Assembly: GCF_037038585.1 (NCBI RefSeq)
Contig: NC_092523.1
Location: forward strand, 46,889,501-46,953,500
Origin: Patagioenas fasciata
Taxonomy: Eukaryota; Chordata; Aves; Columbiformes; Columbidae
DNA length: 64,000 bases
Direction: 5' to 3'
How positions within the stretch are numbered: the stretch's first letter is position 1; each line of letters starts with the position of its first letter. Positions 36,327-47,385 of the stretch are shown here, piece by piece. A program made the translations under genes and the position numbers. The notes below the pieces were generated by a model that was not told where the DNA came from, did no database searches, and saw only the letters and a program-made list of their open reading frames with translations.

Positions 36327-38678
36327 CTAGGATTTTAGAGCTATTTTCAAATTAAACCAAAACATTTCCTGCTGCTTTTCTTCAAGAGGCCACTCCAGGT
36401 AGGTCTTTGTGTTCATGATCTTCCGCAGCTTGCAGAACCTCTTGGGAATCGCTTCACTCTGGATGGGCTCCAGGAGGACGAGAATCGCTGCATCATTGTT
36501 CTCGTCGAAGAGGCGGAAGTGTGAGAAGTCCAGCTCGTATTTGCACCACTCGCTCTGCACAAAGTGCTCGGACAGCACAAAGAGTGTTTTGTGGCTCTTC
36601 TCTATGGAGTCAATGATGTTGTCCACGATCCACTTCCCGGGCACAAAGTCCCGCTTGTGGAGGCAGAGCCGAAAGGGGGGGCAGGCCTGCTCCAGCTCCC
36701 GCACCATTATGTTTTCCACCCAGTCGGAGTCATTCTCACTGTAGGAGACAAAAGCGTCGTAGCAGATGTCCTTTGGGGGAGCTCGCTTGGGCTTCCGCTT
36801 AGCTTGCAGCCATGCCCAGGTCATCCTCAGGTACCAGACCGCGTGGAACTTGTAGCCGACAGCCACAAGGATGAGGACGACCAGGAACATCAGCACACAG
36901 ATCAGTGACACCATGAGGGACCTGTGGCACTCCATCAGGGAGCGGTGCACGTCTCCAACCTGCACCCCTCTCACTGCCAGGGGAGAGTCACAGACATACT
37001 GGTCTGGCCATCCCACCAGCACCTGGGCTATCCTGGCCTCGTAGTGGATGAAGGAGAGGAATTCACAGGAGCAAATGAAGTTGTTGCCACTGGCATCCAG
37101 CAGCTCCATTTTCTTGAACGACTCAAACTCTTCCCTGGAGAAACTGTTGAGTTTGTTCCTTCTGACTGACAAGGCCACTAAGTTAGGAACGGGTGCAGCA
37201 CCAGGCAAAGTCTTCAGCTGGTTTTTTGTGAGGTACAGCTCTTTGAGGAATGGCAGTTGCAGTCCAAACCCCTCCAGGTTGTTAGCACTAACATCCAAAA
37301 CCTCCAGTGTTGGGGGAACGCAAGTAGTTAATTTAGGAATTTGAGTGCTGGAAAGATTCAAATATCTCAGGCTTTTTGGCCATTCACACACATTCGGAAT
37401 CTCACCAAAATTATTTTGGCTAATGTCTAAAAGAATTAGTTTTCTTAGATGAGTCAAGCTTTTACTTGTCATTTCTAAGTCACTCAGTGAATTCTGACTT
37501 AAATTTAGAGTTTGTAGTGAGGGCCAACCACCCGGGCAGGCTGAATGCTCCAAACTCTGGTCTCCAAGCAAATTTGCACTGAGGTCAAGATACTCTAATG
37601 ACTGAAGATGTTTCGAAAGGCTGCATGGTACCAAAAAGACCTTGGTGTTTTGAACTGTGATTTTGGTAAGAAGAGATAGTAGACTTTCTACATCCCGAAG
37701 ATCTGTAAACAAATAAAATTCTTCTATAGATAATTTCTCTATTGTCAGAACCCTGAGAGTCTGTGATTGGTTTGCTTGAATTTGCATTTCCCATCTTCCA
37801 GTTCCTAAGAACCTACAGTCTGTCAGCTCCACCTCCACTAATTTTGGCATGTCTTCTAAAATGCTGGCAATCTCAGGCATAGTAGCATCTGTTAATAAGG
37901 CCTGTTTAAAAGAAATTTTATTTGCAAAAGAAGATGACATGACTCTCAATAGTTGCATTTCAGCAGGAACACTGAATGCTATTTTTCTCACTTCTAACCA
38001 AGTGACAGAGTACAGAAGGTCCCTCACAATAGCTGAGAATACATTAATACTTCTTATGTTTATGATCATGTGATTTATCTTCTTAATCGATTTTAAACTT
38101 CCTGGCTCATACTGACTGAGATTACCACTATCAACCCACAACTCGTCAAGAAGCTCAATGCCCTCAAAGTTCCCTTGCTTTATCGTGGAGAACCATGGGT
38201 TGCCCAGGTGGAGAGAGCTCAGGTTCCTCAGGCTAGAAAAGGGAGGGATTTCCCCCAGGTCTCTGTAGGAACTGCCTTGAAGGTGGAGGTGCTGGAGTGA
38301 AAAAAGGTGCCCAAACCACGCAGGGGACAAGTGAACCAAGCTGTTATTCGATAAGTCCAAGAGCTCCAGCTTCCCAAGGGAGTGAAATGAGTCCTCATCT
38401 ATAGAGCTGATTTTGTTGGACTGCAGCAGCAGGGTTCTCAGGTTCACAGCCTGCTGCAAATCCTGGGATCGGATGTGCTTTATCTTGTTGTAGGCCAGGT
38501 TTAACATTGTGATTTTGCCTGTGAGCCCTGGGGGGATGAAGTCCAAGCCCATGGAAGAGCAGTTGCAAAGCTGAGTGGCATCACATGAAGGACAAGCCTG
38601 CTTCAGCACTTGCTCTTCGGAGAGGTTTCCAGCTAAGACCATGTAGATGGCCCATACTTGCCAGGTGCATGTAGTCAT
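36327..38678 (-). CDS. TLR2B: TLR2B (Toll-like receptor 2 type 2)
   Basis: A complete 783-residue Toll-like receptor 2, a surface receptor that senses bacterial lipopeptides with a TLR1-family partner and signals through MyD88. Seen in order: a hydrophobic signal peptide (about 1-18), an N-terminal cysteine cap (CPSCDATQLCNC), leucine-rich repeats, a C-terminal cap (CSCEFLSFIHYEARIAQVL), one membrane segment (about 587-610), and a TIR domain with box 1 YDAFVSY, the BB loop RDFVPGKW with the key proline (about 680), and the box 3 FW. The start is set at 38678-38676. An intron acceptor (GTATTTTAG) ends 8 bases upstream, so the ATG at 38801, which gives 41 more residues, is intronic. Length fits avian TLR2 type 2 (about 781). 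The coding part is a single exon. The outer parts are nearly identical to TLR2A and the centre (about 210-385) is very different, which indicates gene conversion. The last dozen residues also differ (LEEKQQEMFWFNLKIALKS). Confidence 0.96.
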   Translation of the reverse strand: MTTCTWQVWAIYMVLAGNLSEEQVLKQACPSCDATQLCNCSSMGLDFIPPGLTGKITMLNLAYNKIKHIRSQDLQQAVNLRTLLLQSNKISSIDEDSFHSLGKLELLDLSNNSLVHLSPAWFGHLFSLQHLHLQGSSYRDLGEIPPFSSLRNLSSLHLGNPWFSTIKQGNFEGIELLDELWVDSGNLSQYEPGSLKSIKKINHMIINIRSINVFSAIVRDLLYSVTWLEVRKIAFSVPAEMQLLRVMSSSFANKISFKQALLTDATMPEIASILEDMPKLVEVELTDCRFLGTGRWEMQIQANQSQTLRVLTIEKLSIEEFYLFTDLRDVESLLSLLTKITVQNTKVFLVPCSLSKHLQSLEYLDLSANLLGDQSLEHSACPGGWPSLQTLNLSQNSLSDLEMTSKSLTHLRKLILLDISQNNFGEIPNVCEWPKSLRYLNLSSTQIPKLTTCVPPTLEVLDVSANNLEGFGLQLPFLKELYLTKNQLKTLPGAAPVPNLVALSVRRNKLNSFSREEFESFKKMELLDASGNNFICSCEFLSFIHYEARIAQVLVGWPDQYVCDSPLAVRGVQVGDVHRSLMECHRSLMVSLICVLMFLVVLILVAVGYKFHAVWYLRMTWAWLQAKRKPKRAPPKDICYDAFVSYSENDSDWVENIMVRELEQACPPFRLCLHKRDFVPGKWIVDNIIDSIEKSHKTLFVLSEHFVQSEWCKYELDFSHFRLFDENNDAAILVLLEPIQSEAIPKRFCKLRKIMNTKTYLEWPLEEKQQEMFWFNLKIALKS

Positions 38679-38690
38679 TTTTTTGTCTAA
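38679..38690 (-). promoter_or_regulatory. TLR2B: Splice acceptor before the TLR2B coding exon
   Basis: On the minus strand TTGGTATTTTAG is followed by ACAAAAAA and the ATG. The AG at 38688-38687 ends a 5' UTR intron. The pyrimidine tract is short and mixed. This site decides the start codon choice. Confidence 0.6.
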
Positions 38691-41493
38691 AATACCAAAT
38701 ACAATCAGATTAAATATAAGATGAATAGTTTTGAAGAAGCTACACTTTAGATATAGCTGAAACGTAACCCTTACTGTTCTGCCCTGTTGAAGGCACTCCA
38801 CCTATGTTTTTAACACTCTTAAGAGATGAAAAAAATCAGTCAAAACAAGGTGCATTAAACATAAATATTCCAGAATAATTTTCTAAATGCTAAGTACACT
38901 GTATTTACTCTTATTTTTCCTGTGGTTTCTAATTTTGTAATGAGAACTATCAAATCAATTAACAGCTGCAAAAATCTTTTGCAGGTTCAGCAAAACATCT
39001 GATTAATCACAACATTATTATTAATCTGATCCTTGTTTAGAAAATAGTCCCCATACATCCCCTTTAGCCCCACCCTACGTCTTTTTCTCCTGGATCTGTG
39101 ACTATTATTTTGTTTATTCATATTTCACTATAAGGAGCCTCCTGTATGTGTTTCAAATCATGGTTACATCAACAAAAGTCAGCACCCTGTGGGAGACAGT
39201 GATGTTTACATTTAGTACTCATTTCAAGTATATGTCTAATCTCAGTTCTGACCATAGAGAGAAGAGAGTTGAGTAAATTTCAGCCCCTTTCCTCATTTTG
39301 TCTACCTTTGGCTATTCTGATTCCAAATGTGCTAGTGGCAGGGAAATACATACTGGCCTGAGTGTCTGTGTAGGCCATTGCTATCACATTGCTACCAGTG
39401 TGATACTAGCTAATGGAACTCAAGCTGGCAAAACCAACCATTGTAACCTACCCGCTCTTAGCTCTTCCTTTTTACAGCCACATCCTTCTCCTCTGCCAGT
39501 GGCTTTTTCTGCTTTGCGCCTCTGCAGCAGAGGGAAGTTCAGGCCCAGCCACGAGGAAGAGCCAGGTGATTTTGGAGCCTCCTGCTGATCAGCTGGCTGG
39601 ACTAGATCAGCTTTTTCCAGCCCCACTGCCTGTTCCTCATCTTCTGGACTGAAATGATTCAAGACAAGCCACACAGCTGTGTCACTTCTCTTTCTTCTCA
39701 CAGCCGCGTCTTTCACAGTACTGATTTGACATGGCTTTTTGTGTTACAGAGCTTGCTGCAATACCCAGCCTGTTCTTACTCCCAACAAAGTGACTTCAGC
39801 TCTTCTGCACCTCTGAGAAGTTGGAGAAACAATTCTTGAAGCCTGAGAGGGCTGTGTTCCCTTCAAAACCCTTGTTACATATTGAATCATAACTCCTTTT
39901 TTATTGATGCATTCTTGACAAGGATGAAAGAGCACTTAAAGTGTAACTTTCCCCAGTGTGTCACAAATGCTCCTACTTCAGTAGGTATCTTACTGAGGGT
40001 GAAAAGTGTGAACCAGCCCCAAAGAGGCTAATGAACAGGTTTCCAAAGATCATCGTGGTCTCTGTATAAGGTTAAATGGGTTAGATTGCCTCACTGAGGA
40101 GTACTTTCTCCTTCAGTTATCCCACTGAAGCTCTGTGCAGAAAATCTCCAGTAGTTAGAATTAATACTCTTATTTGTTTTAAAATAGCTGACCCACACAG
40201 ACAAGTTCATTCAGACAAGTCCTGTTCTCCTAGTTGTATTTATTTTAGCCAGAGCTGCTTGAAATTATTCAAAAGGGACAGAAATAGCTGAAATTGTTTG
40301 AGCATATGGGGAGAGGAATAAAAGTTGTAGATTATTTTTTTAATAATTCCATCTCTTCCTACCTGAAGGATTATAAACATTTTGACCTTTTGTGTTATTT
40401 TGCTGTAATCTCTATCTCTCTCTGATGTAGAGCTTTGGGTCTTGAACGACACAGTTCTCTCCTTTCTTTAGAGGCCCACAGCTGAGCTGGTCACCCACCA
40501 TGTCTTCCAACATCAATGGAGAAAAATAATAACTCTTACAGACAGTTTACATCATGTCCCTTAGACACTCAAATTAAGATACGATGATTCCAAGAGAAGC
40601 GATCCCATCAACTTAAAATGGAGCACCATAGTTTAGGTACCTAGAGATTTATGTATGTGAATCCCACCCAAAGAACTGTGATTTGTAGTCACACTCACCT
40701 GCTGTCCAGCTGAGGTTCTTCTATGGGGCTTTTTTGGTCTTGCAAGTCTGGCTGGAAAACATAGTGCTGTAGCCCATAGGAACAAGCGACACATGTAAGT
40801 GGGATTTTTAAAGTTGCCATCAAAATGCTTACTGTTAGAAAAAGAAGCAAGCAGATAACCTGGCCAATCAAAATCTATCTATAGGTAGGTTATTCACAAA
40901 TGGGAAATTAGCAGCACATAAGGGAACTGGACAGGTACTCCACTGGAAATATTGGATGAACCTAATGACTCTCCACCTTTCCAGCCTGAAACCAACCAGG
41001 GACTGCAGGACTGAACCCCATTTGGTGGTACAGGCTGATTTTCTTTATTGTCACTTCCTTGAGCATCTTTTCTAGATTTTTTCTCATCTTTAATGTGAAC
41101 AGACACTCAGGGAAATCCCGTTCCCACCCTCATTCATTTTCAGCCATTCTCTTCCCCCTCCCATTCTTGTATAATAATTCAACTTAAGACCCTGACTTAC
41201 AGGGTGATTTCAGGCCTCTCTGCACCCACTCATTAATACAGCCCCACTCCACATCATCACCACTCTGCCAAGGAATCACGTTTCCCTGTTGTGCTGGGAA
41301 TTAAAAAAAAAGCCACGCAGAATTTGAAATGCAGCTAATAATATGGAATATTGCACAGATGCCATTATGCCATAGACCACTTTGGTAAACTGGACATTCA
41401 AAGTGTTTCTGAGTTACGGACGAAGGGTCCGAGCCATCAGCACTCTCAGGATTATCTTCCCTGGTCCAGGCCAGTAGAACTATTTGAAGAAAT
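38691..41493. other. TLR2B upstream region, no further gene seen
   Basis: This should contain the TLR2B 5' UTR exon(s) and promoter, but no exon can be defined by sight. No recognisable mobile element is seen until the CR1 at 41494. Confidence 0.45.
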
Positions 41494-41845
41494 ACAGAAT
41501 CCTTGAATCGTTTTGCTTGGCAAAGACCTTTAAGATCATTGAGTCAATCATCAGCCTAGCACTGCTAAGTCCACTTCCAAACCATGTCCTGAAGAATCTC
41601 ATCTACATGTCTTTTAAACACCTCCAGGGACAGTGACTGAACCACTTCCCTGGTCAGCCTGTTCCTGTGAAGGAATCTTTCCTAATATCCAATCTAAACC
41701 TCCCCTGGTGCAACTTGAGATGATTTACTCTGGTCCTACCACTTGTTACTTGGCAGAAGAGATGAACACTCTCCACTCTACAACCTCCTTTCATGTAGTT
41801 GTAGAAAGCGATAAGGTTTCATCTCAGCCTTCTGTTCTCCAGGCT
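41494..41845 (-). mobile_element. CR1 LINE 3' part
   Basis: The + strand shows reverse-complement CR1: AGAATCCTTGAATCG, then AAGACCTTTAAGATCATTGA, CATGTCTTTTAAACACCTCC, CTTCCCTGGTCAGCCTGTTC and ATAAGGTTTCATCTCAGCCT. It is about 350 bp, 5'-truncated, moderately diverged, and lies between TLR2B and TLR2A. Confidence 0.93.
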
Positions 41846-42159
41846 ATGCGCATATTTTTAGACAAAACCATGAGTGCCAACAGAATGAGGTTCTATAAAT
41901 GCTAACATATGCTAAAGGCTAATATAACTGCTAAAATAAAGTGTGCAAATTGATTCTAGCTTGGGGAATGCTATCAAGCTAAATGAAGGTTGGTAAGTTT
42001 GAGCAGTGCCATGGAGTCTGCAGCGAGAGGGTCAGTGGTTGGTGAAGCGATCAATCCACAAGCGGGCTGGGGAAAGCTGCTGCTTTCCACTTGCTTGTGT
42101 GTGGGTTACACATCCCTGGATATTATCCACCAGTTTTGCCTTACTAGTATATATGTGTG

Positions 42160-42176
42160 TACACACACACACACAT
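42160..42176 (+). repeat. (CA)n microsatellite
   Basis: A short run of about eight CA units. Confidence 0.85.
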
Positions 42177-43404
42177 GTGCAGGCATGCCCCTTTCTAGTT
42201 TCCAACACAGAAGATGTGCGACTGGGCAGAGTTAGGTGAGGAGACAGCTGATCCCACTGCCCCAAGACCATTGCTGAATGAGTTCTTTTCCTGGTTGAAT
42301 TCCTAAACCAAACACAGCCCACCTTCACGTCCAACCTTTCCTGGGCAGCCAGTATCAACACACAGGTGGGAAAACATATGAACAGGACAAAGCACATACA
42401 AGGCTCCCACCCACATGGAAACTGAGCAGAAATGGCAGTCTGACCCAACTTGTCTCCTTCTCATTTGCTGTTTTCCTCTTTCCTGACAGCCACTGCTCTC
42501 ATCAATGTGTCCCAGCTCTCTCAGGGAGCCTTCCTCCTGCTGCTTGCCCACCATACAGCCCTGCCCACTGCCTGCAATTCCACCTGCCTGCTACACTTCT
42601 GCTGGCAGCCAGAAATCCCTCCCTGCCCCACATTTCTGCAGGAGCTGGCCCCTGCCAGCAACCCCAAGCACCCTGAACCCCCTATGCAGAGGAAGAGGAC
42701 TCGGTGACAGAGACTACATAGCCTCTTCCCAGTGCTCCCTCCTTGCTTCTTCCTCTGGTGTTTCAGATCCACCCTTTTTCCCTGCATCTCCCGCCTCCAG
42801 CTGCCTGCAAACTCACCTCTGTGCAGAAGAGATTCCTGGGGATGCCAGCTTCTGCTCCGGTGCCTGCATACCAGTTAACCTATGTCGTATTTCACCTCTC
42901 TCTTACTGATCACTCTTCACCCAGGTTCCTCTCACGCTGCTGTTTCCTTCTCACGTCACCTCTCAGCCTCACAATGTGAGTAGGGGAATTCCCACCTAGA
43001 TCTCATGGGCATAAGAGCAGTAACACTATCAGTCCTTTTAAATGTGCCAGTCCATAAAAGTCTGGGTTTATGGTAAAAGTGTACTGTGTGAAAGCCGGGG
43101 CTTCTCATAATTCTCTCTCTGACCTTCACTTTGAAATGACCAGCCAGACATATTTTCCTTCTTATCTCTAGGCATGCAGTTTCCTAATCTGTTTCATCAG
43201 TGCTCAGTGTTTGCTATCAGATGATTCACTCATCACTTACCTGGAGTTCAGCCCTGACTCGCCCCTGAGCTATTCTTGTCCAAGAGAGTGAATAGAAAAA
43301 TCTTCTTGCAGCAGACTTTGGACTAACCCTAGAAAGAGCATTGTAACAGGAAAGTAGAACTAAAAGTAGCGTTTGCAGGCTACACCCACAGAAACTATCA
43401 TCTT

Positions 43405-43515
43405 GTGTCTGTGTATATACATGTACACACTGGAGTGTGAATATATACATATGCATAGGCACATACACAGATATACATCTATATGACCATGTACACATAT
43501 GCCATCATAGAGACA
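43405..43515 (+). repeat. Imperfect TA/CA-rich simple repeat
   Basis: Mixed TATACA, CACATA and ATATGCA words over about 110 bp, an old degenerate dinucleotide repeat. Confidence 0.6.
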
Positions 43516-44625
43516 TGTGTATAAGCAAATTTCTCCGTTTTTCAAATACTCAGTTCATATATCAATGCTTTTGTACTTCACCACAAAATAATTGCATGTA
43601 TAAAGTTTAATCAAGATACATTTAGACTCTGCTGTACTTAAGCCTCAACAACACAAGCAAAGCGGAGCATGGAAGTGCCAAGTTAGAGAAACCCACATCT
43701 AACTTTATCCCCTCAGAGACAATTTCAGGTTTCAACAAGAATATCTGAAGCACAAGAAACCCCAAACTGTGACTCAAGGCACTCAGGGTGGGACCAGCTA
43801 TCTTAATATAAACTTCTGGATCTATCTGCTTATCGGGATTCCAATTGTAATGGGGGAAGAGGAATAGAGCAATTCTAGGAGATACCTCATACTGAAGTAG
43901 AAAGATGAGCTGAGTCTTATTTGTGTGATTTTCTGCACTGGTTATAGAGGAAGCTAAGTAGAGCTGTAAGGGCGTGTGGCCCAATGATTACTTAAATGTG
44001 TTATGCAAAGTAGAAGAGCAGAAACAAGAAGTGAGCCAGTCTGCACCACCACCTAGCCCACTCATTAGAAACACAGCCTCATGCCCCACAAATAGAAGGC
44101 TTCAGCTGTTTCTGTGGGTAGACAAAAATGAACATGGTGGTTAACAATGGAGGGATAAACAAGAATTCACAGGGAGGAAAAAAAAAACACCACACACAAA
44201 CAAAAACCAACCAAACAACAACAAACAGATCACCAAACACCACACACACTTAAACCAAATAATTCAATGTCTCTGGATTTCACCACAGTCACTGTATAAG
44301 GTGCAGGCATGCTTCCTTCATATTTAATGAGTAAACTCCAATAATTAATAATTAATAATAACTAGTGGGTAAACTCCAAACTGTGCATGATGGTATGAAT
44401 TTGGGTGTAACTAGCCAAAATAACAGACTTGTGAACGGAGGTACATATTCAATACTGTCTTCTTTTGTGTTGCACAGGAATGGCAGGGCTTTGGAGGGCA
44501 TATTTTAATATAAGTCCCCATCTTTTTTTCCATAATTTAATTTTAATTCCCCTGCTATGCATGATGGCAATGGAAATAAACCAAAGCAGAGCAACAGACA
44601 CAGCAGAGTACTGAAGCACTTGGCT

Positions 44626-44631
44626 TTTATT
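44626..44631 (-). terminator. TLR2A: Probable TLR2A poly(A) signal
   Basis: On the minus strand AATAAA lies 350 bp after the TLR2A stop, followed within 30 bases by T/G-rich sequence (CTGCTGTGTCTGTTGC). This is a good match to a used cleavage site. It implies a 3' UTR of about 370 nt. Confidence 0.6.
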
Positions 44632-44980
44632 TTCATTTGTAAATTACAATGACATTGTTAGGAACTATTTGTGGATGTGGTAACAGGAATAAAGAGTACA
44701 GAAATACCCTACATTCAGTTAAATGTACATAGGAAAGAATATGAAGTCCAAAATAGCTTCCAAACATCATAGCTATTGGCAGGGATTCTGAAAGATCAGA
44801 GTATCAAATCACTGGAAAGCCTAAAGTAGGTCTTTCTCATTTAGTAAGATCATAATTATTTCTACACAAAACAGAGACACTTCTCCTTAGGCAGAAAAAT
44901 AATAAAAAATTCTTAGTAGGAAAAAACAATGACACATATCCTTTGTGAAAATATGCTGAAATGGGGGCTGCTGATTTGTT

Positions 44981-47362
44981 CTATGACTTCAAGGCTCCTT
45001 TCAAGTTTTCCCAAAAGATGTTCTGCTGTTCTTCACCAGGAGGCCACTCCAGGTAGGTCTTTGTGTTCATGATCTTCCGCAGCTTGCAGAACCTCTTGGG
45101 AATCGCTTCACTCTGGATGGGTTCCAGGAGGACGAGAATCGCTGCATCATTGTTCTCGTCGAAGAGGCGGAAGTGTGAGAAGTCCAGCTCGTATTTGCAC
45201 CACTCGCTCTGCACAAAGTGCTCGGACAGCACAAAGAGTGTTTTGTGGCTCTTCTCTATGGAGTCAATGATGTTGTCCACGATCCACTTCCCGGGCACAA
45301 AGTCCCGCTTGTGGAGGCAGAGCCGAAAGGGGGGGCAGGCCTGCTCCAGCTCCCGCACCATTATGTTTTCCACCCAGTCGGAGTCATTCTCACTGTAGGA
45401 GACAAAAGCGTCGTAGCAGATGTCCTTTGGGGGAGCTCGCTTGGGCTTCCGCTTAGCTTGCAGCCATGCCCAGGTCATCCTCAGGTACCAGACCGCGTGG
45501 AACTTGTAGCCGACAGCCACGAGGATGAGGATGACCAGGAACACCAGCACACAGATCAGTGACACCACGAGGGACCTGTGGCACTCCATCAGGGAGAGGT
45601 GCACGTCTCCAACCTGCACCCCTCTCACTGCCAGGGGAGAGTCACAGACATACTGGTCTGGCCATCCCACCAGCACCTGGGCTATCCTGGCCTCGTGGTG
45701 GATGAAGGAGAGGAATTCACAGGAGCAAATGAAGTTGTTGCCACTGGCATCCAGCAGCTCCATTTTCTTGAACGACTCAAACTCTTCCCTGGAGAAACTG
45801 TTGAGTTTGTTCCTTCTGACTGACAAGGCCACTAAGTTAGGAACGGGTGCAGCACCAGGCAAAGTCTTCAGCTGGTTTTTTGTGAGGTACAGCTCTTTGA
45901 GGAATGGCAGTTGCAGTCCAAACTCCTCCAGGTTGTTAGCACTAACATCCAAAACCTCCAGTGTTGGGGGAATGCAAGTAGTTAATTTAGGAATTTGAGT
46001 GCTGGAGAGATTCAAATATCTCAGGTTTTTTGGCCATTCACACACATCTGGAATCTCACCAAAATTATTTTGGCTAATGTCAAGATTAATTAGTGTGGGT
46101 AGATGACTTACAGAATTCGTTGTCTGTTTCAGAGATTTTAGAGAGTTCTGACTTAAATTTAAAGTTTGCAATGAAGGCCAAGCATCTTCACAGATTGTCT
46201 CATCTAAGCGATTATTTACAAGTAAGTTATCATGAAAGTCCACATACACAAGTGATGAAAAATGTTTTGCAATATTGCATGGTACCATGAAAACTCTAGA
46301 GCTTACAATGGTGAGTCTTTTCAGGTTTTTTAATTGTGACTCCAAACCTTTCAGGTCAAAAAACAAGTGAAAATTTGGAATAATTATATTCACTATTGAT
46401 ATTCTTTCAACAAAACTTTGCCCACTGCTTGCAATTTCTTCAGTATTCCATGCTCCTTTTCCTTGAAGTACACAATCAATTGCCTCTAACTCTTGCAAAG
46501 ATGTGATTTCTTTCAGTAATACTAGTATTCGGCTTATATATTTATCTGTGAACCAAGCATCTTTAAATGTAAGTTTTCGTATCCTAAAAGGAAGTGTAGA
46601 ATTCTGCACTAAGCTTTTTTCTTCAGTCTCTAATTTTATTTCTCTCACTTCTAACCAAGTGACAGAGTGCAGAAGATCCCTCACAATAGCTGAGAATACA
46701 TTTGTATTTCTTATGTTTATGATCATGTGATTTATCTTCTTAATCGATTTTAAACTTCCTGGCTCATACTGACTGAGATTACCACTATCAACCCACAACT
46801 CGTCAAGAAGCTCAATGCCCTCAAAGTTCCCTTGCTTTATCGTGGAGAACCATGGGTTGCCCAGGTGGAGAGAGCTCAGGTTCCTCAGGCTAGAAAAGGG
46901 AGGGATTTCCCCCAGGTCTCTGTAGGAACTGCCTTGAAGGTGGAGGTGCTGGAGTGAAAAAAGGTGCCCAAACCACGCAGGGGACAAGTGAACCAAGCTG
47001 TTATTCGATAAGTCCAAGAGCTCCAGCTTCCCAAGGGAGTGAAATGAGTCCTCATCTATAGAGCTGATTTTGTTGGACTGCAGCAGCAGGGTTCTCAGGT
47101 TCACAGCCTGCTGCAAATCCTGGGATCGGATGTGCTTTATCTTGTTGTAGGCCAGGTTTAACATTGTGATTTTGCCTGTGAGCCCTGGGGGGATGAAGTC
47201 CAAGCCCATGGAAGAGCAGTTGCAAAGCTGAGTGGCATCACATGAAGGACAAGCCTGCTTCAGCACTTGCTCTTCGGAGAGGTTTCCAGCTAAGACCATG
47301 TAGATGGCCCATACTTGCCAGGTGCATGTAGTTCTGGATTTCTGTTTTGTTTGGTTGAACAT
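44981..47362 (-). CDS. TLR2A: TLR2A (Toll-like receptor 2 type 1)
   Basis: A complete 793-residue Toll-like receptor 2, the same length as chicken TLR2 type 1 as I remember it, with the same MFNQ start. Its role is sensing of bacterial lipopeptides at the cell surface with a TLR1-family partner. Seen: hydrophobic signal segment (about 15-26), N-terminal cysteines 38-49, leucine-rich repeats (about 60-540), C-terminal cap from CSCEF (546) to C594, membrane segment about 599-620, and TIR domain about 648-792 with YDAFVSY (650-656), the BB-loop proline P690, and FW at 783-784. Start choice: on the minus strand CTGTTTTATACAG precedes CAAA and the ATG, a strong acceptor at 47368-47367, so translation begins four bases into this exon. 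The coding part is one exon. It lies about 6.3 kb upstream of TLR2B in the same orientation. Residues about 219-395 resemble chicken TLR2 type 1, while the flanking parts are shared with TLR2B. Confidence 0.97.
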   Translation of the reverse strand: MFNQTKQKSRTTCTWQVWAIYMVLAGNLSEEQVLKQACPSCDATQLCNCSSMGLDFIPPGLTGKITMLNLAYNKIKHIRSQDLQQAVNLRTLLLQSNKISSIDEDSFHSLGKLELLDLSNNSLVHLSPAWFGHLFSLQHLHLQGSSYRDLGEIPPFSSLRNLSSLHLGNPWFSTIKQGNFEGIELLDELWVDSGNLSQYEPGSLKSIKKINHMIINIRNTNVFSAIVRDLLHSVTWLEVREIKLETEEKSLVQNSTLPFRIRKLTFKDAWFTDKYISRILVLLKEITSLQELEAIDCVLQGKGAWNTEEIASSGQSFVERISIVNIIIPNFHLFFDLKGLESQLKNLKRLTIVSSRVFMVPCNIAKHFSSLVYVDFHDNLLVNNRLDETICEDAWPSLQTLNLSQNSLKSLKQTTNSVSHLPTLINLDISQNNFGEIPDVCEWPKNLRYLNLSSTQIPKLTTCIPPTLEVLDVSANNLEEFGLQLPFLKELYLTKNQLKTLPGAAPVPNLVALSVRRNKLNSFSREEFESFKKMELLDASGNNFICSCEFLSFIHHEARIAQVLVGWPDQYVCDSPLAVRGVQVGDVHLSLMECHRSLVVSLICVLVFLVILILVAVGYKFHAVWYLRMTWAWLQAKRKPKRAPPKDICYDAFVSYSENDSDWVENIMVRELEQACPPFRLCLHKRDFVPGKWIVDNIIDSIEKSHKTLFVLSEHFVQSEWCKYELDFSHFRLFDENNDAAILVLLEPIQSEAIPKRFCKLRKIMNTKTYLEWPPGEEQQNIFWENLKGALKS

Positions 47363-47366
47363 TTTG

Positions 47367-47385
47367 CTGTATAAAACAGAGAGGA
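47367..47385 (-). promoter_or_regulatory. TLR2A: Splice acceptor before the TLR2A coding exon
   Basis: On the minus strand a pyrimidine-rich tract (CTCTCCTCTCTGTTTTATAC) is followed by AG at 47368-47367 and then by CAAA and the start codon. It supports an upstream non-coding 5' UTR exon, as is usual for TLR2. Confidence 0.75.

Larger units (their letters stand above)
41846..44625. other. TLR2A-TLR2B intergenic stretch, no gene seen
   Basis: This contains a (CA)n run (about 42160-42176), a mixed TA/CA-rich stretch (43405-43515), and A/C-rich simple sequence (44175-44250). No coding region or known element is recognised. Confidence 0.5.

Noticed and set aside
36409-37344. Several + strand open frames of 80-160 codons opposite TLR2B and TLR2A
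   Set aside because: They are antisense shadows of the TLR2 coding exons, and the same frames recur in both copies because the genes are near-identical there.
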